From assembly GCA_023140455.1 (NCBI GenBank), contig JAGLLQ010000133.1, positions 1 to 7,186 of the forward strand: a stretch of DNA of 7,186 nt, in the 5' to 3' direction. Each line of letters starts with the position of its first letter. Position 1 is the stretch's first letter. The notes beneath the pieces were generated by a model. The model saw nothing but the letters and a program-made list of their open reading frames with translations, was not told where the DNA came from and did no database searches. Origin of the DNA: Desulfobacteraceae bacterium (GTDB lineage: Bacteria; Desulfobacterota; Desulfobacteria; Desulfobacterales; Desulfobacteraceae). Both the position numbers and the translations under genes were made by a program. Of the stretch, positions 1 to 6,550 are shown one piece after another.

Positions 1-2142
1 GGATTTGTTTAAATAGTTAAGTGCTGTCTTAAATTGTTTTTCATGGATAAAGATATTTGCCATGCTGTTGCCAAGCATTCCTTCGGTGATAATCAGTCCG
101 TAACTCTCAATTATATCAAAGGCCTTGATCAGCAATTTTTTTGCCTGATCTGTTTTACCTTGTTTAATATAGATATGGTGGAGGCAGTCCCAGGCATTTG
201 CAAGCCCCCATCGGTTGCCGGGCTCTTCAAATATTTCAATGCTCTGGTTAAGGTTGTCAATGGCTTCATCAAACCTGCCAAACCCTAAGCAGTTTTGGGC
301 AGATGCAATATAATTCCAGCCTTTCCGGCTGTCTTTAAGCTCTATTTTCTCACAGATATGAATACCTTTTTGTGCATAATCATATCCTTCTTTAAATAGT
401 CCTAGAAAATAACTTGCAGCTGCATACTGGTAATAGATAAGCGGCAGGAGTGGTTCTATTTTAAGGTCAAGTGCTGTTTTAAGAACTTTTTTATTTAGTA
501 TCTGAGATTGAGCAAAGTCACCGGCAATAAAATAAAGATATGTGTATGATGTGTTGATCACTGCTATGGAAACCTGCCGTTCAAAATCCGGATACTCTAA
601 AGCAACTTCCTTTGCTTGCCTGGTATATTCTTTTGCTTTATCAAATTCACCAAGAACCGCTGCAAAGAGTATCAGGTAGGTCATGGCGGTGATATAAGTG
701 GAAGATTTTTCATCTACTTCTGCCAATACCTGCTCCATCAACAGCTTGGCTTCTTTAAGATATCCGGTTAAATAGTATTGAGACCCAAGGTCAACCAGGC
801 ATTTCACCATGTCTTCATTTGATTTTCTTTTTTTAAACAAAGTATGGGCGGCTTTTAATTTTGAGATTGCAGCCTTGGGGCTCCCGTAATGTGAATAAAG
901 TTTTGCTTCTGTAAATAAAAGCTGGGGGTTTTGTTCAATTACAGGTTTGGGAATTTTTTTCAGGCACTTTCCAAGGAAATGCACCTTGCCGGCAAGCAGA
1001 AATTTTAGTTCATTAGCTTCTATAAGCCGGACAGCGATATCAAAATCCTGAGCCTCAATATAGTGGTGTAATGCCTGAAAAATATCATCGGGTTCGATTC
1101 CAACTGCAATTTGATGATGCAGCTTATTGATCTGTGGTTTTGAGTATCTCTGGTGCAGTTTTGCAATAAGAAAATCTCTTAACAGATGGTGGAAATAAAA
1201 GATGGTTGAGTTTTCATCAACAGGGAAAATTAAGAGGTGCTCCTGAATCATCTGCTTAAGTATTGTTTCAGCGTTGCTTATCTGAAATATCCGGTTGCAA
1301 TCTTTTGTATCTATTACTGAAAGAAGGGCAGCCTTTAGCATGAAATCCTGAATTTCAGGTGATTGTGTTCCAAAAATATTTTCTTCAAGATATGAAAAAA
1401 TATACTTTTGAGATCCTTTAAGCAGCATCAGGTTTTTTTCTATTTCTTCAGGCTTTTTCCCTTTTAATGTATAACTGAACAGAACAAGGCTTGCTGCCCA
1501 CCCACCTGTTTTCTCATGGAGGTCTTTAATATGATTGTCTGTTAGTGAAAGACTGTATGTCTTTGAATAAAAATTTTTAATTTCAGATGTTGTAAAGGCA
1601 AGGTCATTCTCATTAATCTCAATCAGTTGCTCCAATACCCGAATTCTGGAAATTCTAATGGGCGGCTCTTTACGGCTTATGATGATTAAATGCATATTCT
1701 GCGGAAGTCGTTCCAGTATAAATTCAATAGCCTTATTAATCTCTGAATTATCCTGAACCAGGTGATAGTCGTCCAGTACAAGTGCAGTCTCTTTACAAAT
1801 ATCCTTTTCAAGGAGTCTTATGAACTCAAGAAGAAAGTCATTTCGATTTTTTAACGAATCCTTTTTAATTGTGTTTTTCTCAGGTTTATGTCTGATTCCT
1901 GACTTAAGATAGGTAATAAACACTATGAAATCCGTGTCCTGTTGATCAAGCCTGTACCATATGGTATTTACATCAAGTCTGGATAACGCATCAACAACCA
2001 GGGTAGTTTTGCCGTAACCTGCACCGGCTGTGACAATAGCTAATTTTTTTTGAGCAATAGGTTTGAACAGCCTGACAAGTCTTTTTCTATACAGAACATT
2101 CAATAGCCTTGGTGATTGAAGTTTTGAGTTTAATATTTTCAT
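1..2142 (-). CDS. MalT/LAL-type STAND ATPase regulator with TPR repeats (partial, C-terminus outside window)
   Basis: The minus-strand frame is open from ATG 2142 to the window edge: 714 codons with no stop. Near the N-terminus a Walker A motif, GAGYGKTT, lies at residues 40-47. A Walker B-like stretch, LVLDDYH, lies at about 121-127. Near residues 316-326 is the FHHLLRDFL motif typical of the winged-helix part of MalT-like STAND ATPases. From about residue 380 to the edge the protein is helical, with TPR-like repeats (for example GLFKEGYDYAQKG and GRFDEAIDNLNQS). Such proteins are signal-dependent transcription regulators whose DNA-binding domain (LuxR HTH or a BTAD-type region) is often C-terminal; that part is not visible, so regulator is an inference. 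ATG 2142 is preferred because AAGG and GGAA lie just upstream; in-frame ATGs at 2172 and 2184 have no good ribosome site. It diverges from the NtrC-type gene. No frameshift is seen. Confidence 0.85.
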   Translation of the reverse strand, partial: MKILNSKLQSPRLLNVLYRKRLVRLFKPIAQKKLAIVTAGAGYGKTTLVVDALSRLDVNTIWYRLDQQDTDFIVFITYLKSGIRHKPEKNTIKKDSLKNRNDFLLEFIRLLEKDICKETALVLDDYHLVQDNSEINKAIEFILERLPQNMHLIIISRKEPPIRISRIRVLEQLIEINENDLAFTTSEIKNFYSKTYSLSLTDNHIKDLHEKTGGWAASLVLFSYTLKGKKPEEIEKNLMLLKGSQKYIFSYLEENIFGTQSPEIQDFMLKAALLSVIDTKDCNRIFQISNAETILKQMIQEHLLIFPVDENSTIFYFHHLLRDFLIAKLHQRYSKPQINKLHHQIAVGIEPDDIFQALHHYIEAQDFDIAVRLIEANELKFLLAGKVHFLGKCLKKIPKPVIEQNPQLLFTEAKLYSHYGSPKAAISKLKAAHTLFKKRKSNEDMVKCLVDLGSQYYLTGYLKEAKLLMEQVLAEVDEKSSTYITAMTYLILFAAVLGEFDKAKEYTRQAKEVALEYPDFERQVSIAVINTSYTYLYFIAGDFAQSQILNKKVLKTALDLKIEPLLPLIYYQYAAASYFLGLFKEGYDYAQKGIHICEKIELKDSRKGWNYIASAQNCLGFGRFDEAIDNLNQSIEIFEEPGNRWGLANAWDCLHHIYIKQGKTDQAKKLLIKAFDIIESYGLIITEGMLGNSMANIFIHEKQFKTALNYLNKS

Positions 2143-2208
2143 TGCGTTCCAATCCTTTTCCAACCTGCCCATCCAGTTTATCATGCAAAACTGACAATAA
2201 TTGGTGAT

Positions 2209-2236
2209 ATTGTACTGAAATATTGAATTTATGCAA
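2209..2236 (-). promoter_or_regulatory. Candidate sigma-70-type promoter for the STAND regulator gene
   Basis: On the minus strand, TTGCAT (2236-2231) is followed by a 16-base spacer and TACAAT (2214-2209). The -10 box matches consensus at 5 of 6 positions and the -35 is weak. Transcription would start about 60 bases before ATG 2142. This is pattern matching in AT-rich DNA, so confidence is low. Confidence 0.35.
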
Positions 2237-2320
2237 GTCTCTGGATATATCCTACAGATTAAAATGTGCCCATTTCCCGGGGTAAATTTACAAACCTCTA
2301 ATGATTTCTTGTGAAAACTA

Positions 2321-2336
2321 GAGTTTGACATAACTC
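2321..2336. repeat. Perfect inverted repeat over the -35 box, possible operator
   Basis: GAGTT-TGACAT-AACTC has perfect 5-base arms around a 6-base centre. It contains the whole TTGACA -35 hexamer of the rightward promoter. A protein bound here would compete with RNA polymerase. Autoregulation, or control by the divergently encoded STAND regulator, is possible but is inference only. Confidence 0.4.
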
Positions 2337-2353
2337 AAGAATATTTATATAGA
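2325..2353 (+). promoter_or_regulatory. Candidate sigma-70-type promoter for the NtrC-type regulator operon
   Basis: A perfect -35 box, TTGACA (2325-2330), is followed by a 17-base spacer and TATAGA (2348-2353). ATAGAT, with an 18-base spacer, is an alternative -10. Transcription would start about 45 bases before ATG 2405. Both boxes lie inside inverted repeats listed separately, which suggests regulated transcription. Confidence 0.5.
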
Positions 2354-2360
2354 TAAATAT
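2341..2360. repeat. Perfect 8-base inverted repeat over the -10 region
   Basis: ATATTTAT-ATAG-ATAAATAT has perfect 8-base arms and a 4-base centre. It covers the proposed -10 box and start region of the rightward promoter. It could be a second operator or only AT-rich symmetry. It starts 4 bases after the first inverted repeat, which favours a regulatory role. Confidence 0.35.
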
Positions 2361-2404
2361 CTAGGTTAAGATTATTTAACATCTCTAAATGATTGGAGCC
2401 AAAC

Positions 2405-3757
2405 ATGGATCAAACAAAAATTTTAATTGTTGATGACGAAATGGTTATCAGAGAATCGCTGTCAGGCTGGCTTGAAAGGGATGGCTATATACTCAGCAGT
2501 GTCTCCAGCGGTGAAAAAGCCATTGAAATATTAAAAATAAAAAGTTTTGATATTCTGCTTGTGGATATCCAGATGGATGGAATCAGCGGCATGGATGTTT
2601 TAAAACATGTTAAGGAACATTATCCTGATATTGATGTAATCATGATTACTGCTTTTGGATCCATCCCATCTGCTGTAGAGGCCATGAGACTTGATGCGTT
2701 CGATTACCTTTTAAAACCTTTTGACCCCGAAGAACTGGGTGTGTTGATACGAAAAACCATTGACCACCAGGATACAAAGAAAGAAAATTTGTTTTTAAGG
2801 GAAGAGTACAACCAGAGAACCAGATTTGAAAGCATGATCGGGCAATCAAAGCCCATGCAGGAAGTTTTTAACTTAATCGAGGATATCCGTAACACAGACA
2901 GTACTGTTCTTATAACCGGTGAGACAGGAACCGGCAAAGGGCTTGCCGCAAAAGCCATTCATACAAACAGCAGAGCCAAAGACGGGCCGTTTGTCAGTGT
3001 AAACTGTGGTGCTATCCCCAGTCATATAATGGAAAGTGAGCTGTTCGGATACCAGAAAGGTGCTTTTACAGATGCCAAGGAAACCAGAAAAGGCAGGTTG
3101 GAAATGGCCAATGGAGGAACCCTTTTTCTGGATGAAATCGGTGAAATCAGTATGCGTATGCAGATAGATCTTTTGCAGGTACTTGAAGACAAAATTTTTT
3201 ACAGAGTGGGTGGTACTCAGCCAATTTCAGCTGATTTCCGGGTCATTGCAGCAACAAATACCGATGTTGAACAGGCTATCAAAGATAAGATATTCAGAGA
3301 AGATCTGTACTATCGTCTCAATGTAATTACATTTGTTATGCCTCTTTTAAGGGAGAGAAAAGAAGATATCCCCTTGCTTGCTGAACATTTTCTTGCCAAA
3401 TTTACCCAGGAAGTAAACAGCGGAGTTGAAAGAATATCCAGAGATGCAATGGATGAGCTTATGCTCCATGAATGGCCGGGCAATGTAAGAGAGCTTTCCA
3501 ATGCTGTTGAAAGGGCGGTGGTTGTCTGCAGGACACGGAGTATAACACCAGAAGATCTTCCAATTACATCAACATTGGAAAATGAACTGAGAAACAAATA
3601 TTTTTCTTTGCATGATATAGAAAAATGCCACATAATTCAAATTCTTGAAGATAATGAATGGAATATCTCAAAGAGCGCTTCCCTTCTCGGTATTGACAGA
3701 TCTACCCTGTACAATAAAATTAAAAGATATGATCTTAAAAAACCTGATACAAATTAA
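2405..3757 (+). CDS. NtrC-family sigma-54-dependent response regulator (REC-AAA+-Fis HTH)
   Basis: This is a complete 450-residue protein of the usual length for NtrC/AtoC-type activators. Residues 5-120 form a receiver domain: acidic pair D10/D11, phosphoacceptor D54, T82 and K104 (KPF). The AAA+ domain follows: Walker A GETGTGKG at 172-179, a sigma-54 contact loop reading GAFTDA (219-224) instead of GAFTGA, Walker B FLDEIGE with D243/E244, then AATN and [10 protein letters not shown] with the Arg finger. A Fis-type HTH lies at about 405-445 ([23 protein letters not shown]). It should hydrolyse ATP to open sigma-54 promoters when phosphorylated. The start at ATG 2405 follows GGAG with a 6-base gap; the frame also has a TTG at 2393, but that overlaps the ribosome site. 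The protease gene follows after 20 bases. Its likely target is the sigma-54 promoter at 6188-6203, and its likely partner is the kinase at 6551; both links are inferred. Confidence 0.95.
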   Translation: MDQTKILIVDDEMVIRESLSGWLERDGYILSSVSSGEKAIEILKIKSFDILLVDIQMDGISGMDVLKHVKEHYPDIDVIMITAFGSIPSAVEAMRLDAFDYLLKPFDPEELGVLIRKTIDHQDTKKENLFLREEYNQRTRFESMIGQSKPMQEVFNLIEDIRNTDSTVLITGETGTGKGLAAKAIHTNSRAKDGPFVSVNCGAIPSHIMESELFGYQKGAFTDAKETRKGRLEMANGGTLFLDEIGEISMRMQIDLLQVLEDKIFYRVGGTQPISADFRVIAATNTDVEQAIKDKIFREDLYYRLNVITFVMPLLRERKEDIPLLAEHFLAKFTQEVNSGVERISRDAMDELMLHEWPGNVRELSNAVERAVVVCRTRSITPEDLPITSTLENELRNKYFSLHDIEKCHIIQILEDNEWNISKSASLLGIDRSTLYNKIKRYDLKKPDTN

Positions 3758-3777
3758 TCTGATCACTTACCTGAATA

Positions 3778-4335
3778 ATGGTTGAAAAAAATACAAATAA
3801 AAAGATTTTGGTCGTACCTATTGGTGATATTCCTTGCTGGTTAAGTGAGGAAATAGCAAAAGAAGTAGGGCTATTTTTTGGTTTTAAAACTCAAATTAAT
3901 CCGCTTATTGAAAATATTGATTTTGCTTTTGATAGAGGTCGTGATCAGTATTCTTCTTCAAAAATACTGGATCAGCTTGATGAGAAGGCACCGCCTGATT
4001 GTTTAAAAATTGTTGCAATAACTAAAGAAGATCTGTTTATACCGATTTTGACATATGTTTATGGTGAAGCAAGGATTAACGGCAGACCGTGTATAGTATC
4101 TATTCAAAGGCTTGTGAGGGGTCTTGAGCTGGAAGTTGTCAGCAGAGGTTATAAACGTATTGTGAAAGAAGCTATTCACGAACTGGGTCACACTTTTAAT
4201 CTCCGCCACTGCAAAGATCCTGCCTGTCTCATGCATTATTGCAGAAATCTTGAGGATGTTGACAAAAAATCAAATCAATATTGTAGATACTGCAATATTC
4301 TTTTATCAGATAATATTAAAGATCCTGGTCTATAA
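3778..4335 (+). CDS. amzA: Archaemetzincin-family zinc metalloprotease
   Basis: The 185-residue protein is close to the usual archaemetzincin length. The active-site helix HELGH (134-138) is followed by H144-C145, C150 and M152, and then the C169-x2-C172 pair. This is the archaemetzincin signature HExxH-x5-HC-x4-CxM...CxxC. H134, H138 and H144 should bind catalytic zinc, E135 should be the general base, and the cysteines should hold a second structural zinc. The Gly expected three residues after the second His is Asn141. The CxxC lies 16 residues after M152, about one fewer than the consensus I recall. No signal peptide is seen, so it is probably cytoplasmic; substrates are unknown for the family. 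It starts 20 bases after the NtrC-type gene with no clear ribosome site, which suggests translational coupling. Its last 20 bases overlap the end of the convergent gene. Confidence 0.88.
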   Translation: MVEKNTNKKILVVPIGDIPCWLSEEIAKEVGLFFGFKTQINPLIENIDFAFDRGRDQYSSSKILDQLDEKAPPDCLKIVAITKEDLFIPILTYVYGEARINGRPCIVSIQRLVRGLELEVVSRGYKRIVKEAIHELGHTFNLRHCKDPACLMHYCRNLEDVDKKSNQYCRYCNILLSDNIKDPGL

Positions 4336-5233
4336 ATCTTTTTATTAATCTGTCCCAGGAAAGATCTGGCGCATTCCCATATATATCATTGCCAAGGGTT
4401 CCGCCATCAGCAGCTTTCAGCCCGGTTTTGTCTTCTAAAATAGCCATCAGGTCGTTCACCTCTTTTTCCATGAAAATTATGTTGTTGTCCATAAATAAAA
4501 GTTTTTTCAAATCAGTTTTTAGATTTTTGCAATGGACAAGCATTACCCATCCATCAGTATATGGCGCTTTGTTTACAATAGAGCAGGCATTTCTTATTGC
4601 CGGGTTTGACTCTGTAACAACACCGCTTACAGGAGATTGGAATTCAACAACATTATTATCCCGCCAGGCTTTGAGTCCGGGTTTGCCCTGAGAGATTTTC
4701 TGGCCGGTTAAAGGAACCTCCATTTGGTTAAATTTTCCCAACACGCGGCTGGCAAAATCATCAATACCTATCCTTACATTATTGTTGTCTTCTATTTTAA
4801 CCCATGTATGACCAGGATGAAGGTAATATCCGCTTGGCAGTTCAATCCCATTGATATCATTAAATTTAACCGGCTTTACAATAGTGTAAACTTTGTATTG
4901 ATCGTAAAAATACTGATCAAATTCACAATCTATACAATTATAGTTTTTTGGACAGTTTTTGTATTCAATATGACCTTTCATGTGATGTATACAAGGTCTT
5001 TGATATAAAGGCTGTTTTTTTAATTTTTCCTGCCAGAAAACAAATTTCTGTTTTTTGTTTATGAGTTTTTCATCTTTTTCTACAGAGACAAGATTATTTT
5101 TGCATACATTAATCATGGCCTTGTCAAATCGGCAGCCTGAGCAGGAAAAATCATGATAACATTTTTTTTTGGCAACCACCCCTGCCTGCATCCAGAGGCA
5201 GGCAGGTAAATAATTTTCTGTTTTGGTTTTCAT
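4316..5233 (-). CDS. GcvH-like protein with duplicated N-terminal cysteine modules, second gene of the pair
   Basis: The 305-residue protein is a paralogue of the gene at 5266-6135. The N-terminal part has two cysteine modules of identical spacing, C-x12-C-x5-C-x2-C: C12/25/31/34 and C81/94/100/103, each followed by x-F-D. Residues 135-235 resemble the glycine-cleavage H protein (HPGHTWVKI, VRIGIDDFASRVLG, VPLTGQ, SPVSGVV, DGWVMLV). Aligned on SPVSG, the lipoyl-lysine position is Asn193, so canonical lipoylation looks absent. The C-terminal tail carries ADGG (275-278) and SWDRL, shared with the paralogue. A 20-residue-plus Lys-rich insert separates the two modules relative to the paralogue. 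AAGGAG sits 9 bases before the ATG, and the gene lies 32 bases after the first one, so they are probably one operon. The four-Cys modules could bind zinc or an Fe-S cluster. Annotation as glycine cleavage H protein would mislead; function unknown to me. Confidence 0.85.
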   Translation of the reverse strand: MKTKTENYLPACLWMQAGVVAKKKCYHDFSCSGCRFDKAMINVCKNNLVSVEKDEKLINKKQKFVFWQEKLKKQPLYQRPCIHHMKGHIEYKNCPKNYNCIDCEFDQYFYDQYKVYTIVKPVKFNDINGIELPSGYYLHPGHTWVKIEDNNNVRIGIDDFASRVLGKFNQMEVPLTGQKISQGKPGLKAWRDNNVVEFQSPVSGVVTESNPAIRNACSIVNKAPYTDGWVMLVHCKNLKTDLKKLLFMDNNIIFMEKEVNDLMAILEDKTGLKAADGGTLGNDIYGNAPDLSWDRLIKRFIDQDL

Positions 5234-5265
5234 GACTTAAAACTCCTTATCTATAAATTGTCAGC

Positions 5266-6135
5266 TTATCCGGTTTTGAAAAAAGCCCTGGTCAGGTTGT
5301 CCCAGCCAAGCGACGGAAGGTTTTCAAATACATTCGGCTTAATGTATCCACCATCAGCAGTCATGGGCCCGGCCACAGATTCTATCATGTCTTCAAGCGT
5401 CTCAACTTCATTGTTAATCCATTCAAGGGCATCGTCATCTGTAATAAGTGTTTCCATTGAGCCTTTAATATCAGAGGTATGCACAGCAAAGAGCCATCCA
5501 TTTCCGTAAGGATCTTTAGCAGTATCTCCAGGGTTTTTTCTTATATCAGCATTGACATCCATAATAATACCATTGACCGGAGAAAGAACATCAGCAGTAT
5601 TGTCTTTTCTTTTTAATCCCCAGGAAGCTTTTCCCATGTTTATTTCCTGGCCTGTAAGGGGAAGAATCAATGCATCAGGCTCTCCTAAAACTTTAAGGGA
5701 AAAATCATCAAATCCAACCCTGATTAATCCACCGTCATCAACATACGCCCAGGTATGACCATCATGGAAATTACACCCCTGTGCAAGCTCAAAACCTTTG
5801 ACATTTTTCATTTCAATATCTGTACGGCTTGTTTTGGGTGTAAGAACTTCTTCAAAGAATTGATCAAACTCGCATCTTGAACAATTGTAATTCATGGGGC
5901 ATACTTTTTCATCCATGCGCTGAGTAAGACTGTGACGGCACATTCTCATGCCCGAATCTTTTTGTCTCATGGCATCCTGCCAGCTTATCTGTTTACCTTT
6001 AGCAACCATTTCCATCATACCCTTGTCATATTTACAGGTATTGCACTGGAAATAGTTTTTACAGGCTTTTTTCTTAACAGCTCCGGCTTGCATCCAGAGG
6101 CAAGGATTTTTTTTAATTTTGATTGAGTGTGCCAT
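5266..6135 (-). CDS. GcvH-like protein with duplicated N-terminal cysteine modules, first gene of the pair
   Basis: The protein has 289 residues. Two C-x12-C-x5-C-x2-C modules are visible: C12/25/31/34 (beginning CLWMQAG, ending CKYDK) and C66/79/85/88 (ending CEFDQFF). An H-protein-like beta-rich domain follows at about 118-220 (HDGHTWAYV, IRVGFDDFSLKVLG, LPLTGQ, ADVLSPVNG, YGNGWLFAV). Against the canonical SDVYSPVSG segment, the lipoyl-lysine position falls on Asp178; the nearest lysines are K177 and K175. The tail contains ADGG (260-263) and GWDNL. A perfect AGGAGG lies 6 bases before the ATG, so strong translation is expected. The gene is first after a well-formed sigma-54 promoter, with a leader of about 40 bases. 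No signal peptide or membrane segment is seen, so it is likely cytoplasmic. The modules may bind zinc or an Fe-S cluster. A canonical role in glycine cleavage is unlikely. Confidence 0.87.
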   Translation of the reverse strand: MAHSIKIKKNPCLWMQAGAVKKKACKNYFQCNTCKYDKGMMEMVAKGKQISWQDAMRQKDSGMRMCRHSLTQRMDEKVCPMNYNCSRCEFDQFFEEVLTPKTSRTDIEMKNVKGFELAQGCNFHDGHTWAYVDDGGLIRVGFDDFSLKVLGEPDALILPLTGQEINMGKASWGLKRKDNTADVLSPVNGIIMDVNADIRKNPGDTAKDPYGNGWLFAVHTSDIKGSMETLITDDDALEWINNEVETLEDMIESVAGPMTADGGYIKPNVFENLPSLGWDNLTRAFFKTG

Positions 6136-6187
6136 TTTGAACCTCCTGTTTTTTAGTTTATGTTTCTTTTTGCTTAAAGTTTAATAG

Positions 6188-6203
6188 AGCAAAGAAGATA
6201 CCA
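6188..6203 (-). promoter_or_regulatory. Sigma-54 (-24/-12) promoter for the GcvH-like operon
   Basis: On the minus strand the sequence reads TGGTAT-CTTCT-TTGCT. The invariant GG (6202-6201) and GC (6190-6189) are exactly 10 bases apart, and the -12 half matches TTGCW completely. It agrees with the consensus TGGCAC-N5-TTGCW at all but two positions. The predicted start is near 6177, about 42 bases before ATG 6135. A sigma-54 activator is encoded nearby in the same window, which strengthens the call. Confidence 0.75.
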
Positions 6204-6296
6204 AAACTGATATTTTATGAATTTTTTTAACCAATCCCTATATATAGCGCGGTTGTGGCCTTCAATATCATGAATGCTGTTGATAATGATTTGCCT

Positions 6297-6317
6297 CAGA
6301 AGTGTCGAATTATTCTG
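6297..6317. promoter_or_regulatory. Candidate activator binding site (inverted repeat) upstream of the sigma-54 promoter
   Basis: CAGAA-N11-TTCTG is a perfect 5-base inverted repeat spanning 21 bases, a size typical of dimeric Fis-HTH activator sites. Its centre, 6307, is about 130 bases upstream of the predicted sigma-54 transcription start, the usual position for such enhancers. Only one copy was found, so binding by the regulator at 2405-3757 is an inference. Confidence 0.4.
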
Positions 6318-6415
6318 CAACGTGATAAAAAAATTTAAGTGAAATTGTTAAAGGCCTTTGCCTGACTGACATTTAAGCCATTGTTGTTTTTTACTACATC
6401 ATATTCTTAAAATCC

Positions 6416-6431
6416 TATACTTTTTAGTATA
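6416..6431. repeat. Inverted repeat TATACT-N4-AGTATA
   Basis: Perfect 6-base arms flank TTTT, about 120 bases before the kinase start codon. It could be an operator or a weak hairpin. TATACT or the adjacent TATAAA could serve as a -10 box, but neither has a good -35 partner. Confidence 0.25.
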
Positions 6432-6434
6432 AAA

Positions 6435-6480
6435 GCTTCTTGATACTGGTAAAAGTTTTGTGCTAAGACTTAAAAGAAGC
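6435..6480. repeat. Long-range inverted repeat GCTTCTT...AAGAAGC
   Basis: Seven-base arms (6435-6441 and 6474-6480) pair perfectly across a 32-base loop in the region before the kinase gene. If transcribed it could form a leader stem, but the long loop makes this weak. No U-tract follows, so it is not a terminator. Confidence 0.2.
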
Positions 6481-6501
6481 AGAACTGATCTTATTAATTT
6501 T

Positions 6502-6523
6502 ATCAATCATGGCTGATCAATCA
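6502..6523. repeat. Direct repeat ATCAATCA x2 before the kinase gene
   Basis: Two identical 8-mers (6502-6509 and 6516-6523) are offset by 14 bases and end 27 bases before the kinase start codon. They could be a binding site or lie in the 5' leader. Chance is possible. Confidence 0.2.
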
Positions 6524-6550
6524 ACAGCTGGTTAATTAATAGGTGCTTTT

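Larger units (their letters stand above)
6136..6550. other. 415-base divergent regulatory region
   Basis: No coding potential is evident on either strand. The region separates the leftward GcvH-like operon from the rightward kinase gene. It holds a sigma-54 promoter facing left (6188-6203), a CAGAA-N11-TTCTG inverted repeat (6297-6317), a smaller TTCA-N6-TGAA repeat (6261-6274), a 10-base palindrome AAAGGCCTTT (6350-6359), and several repeats just before the kinase gene. No convincing sigma-70 promoter was found for the kinase. Confidence 0.6.

Noticed and set aside
34..288. Plus-strand open frame of 84 codons near the left edge
   Set aside because: It is antisense to the TPR part of the STAND gene, starts with TTG and has no ribosome site.
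2260..2278. Sigma-54 -24 element (GGGCAC) on the minus strand before the STAND gene
   Set aside because: No GC is found at the required distance; the -12 half is missing.
3310..3633. Open frame of 107 codons on the minus strand inside the sigma-54 regulator gene
   Set aside because: It lies fully opposite a strongly supported AAA+ gene and its translation shows no domain. The same applies to the shorter frames opposite the other genes.
4322..4364. Terminator between the convergent genes (CCTGG...CCAGG)
   Set aside because: The arms are five bases with a long loop and no following T-tract.
5266..5357. NifU-like C-terminal domain suggested by ADGG
   Set aside because: The CxxC that defines the NifU domain is absent after ADGG in both paralogues.
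5266..6135. Annotation as canonical glycine cleavage H protein (gcvH)
   Set aside because: The lipoyl-lysine position is Asp, the cysteine-rich N-terminal region is foreign to GcvH, and no other glycine cleavage gene is present.
6447..6462. Sigma-54 promoter for the kinase gene (TGGTAA-N5-TTGTG)
   Set aside because: The essential GC of the -12 element is GT here, so the match is weak.
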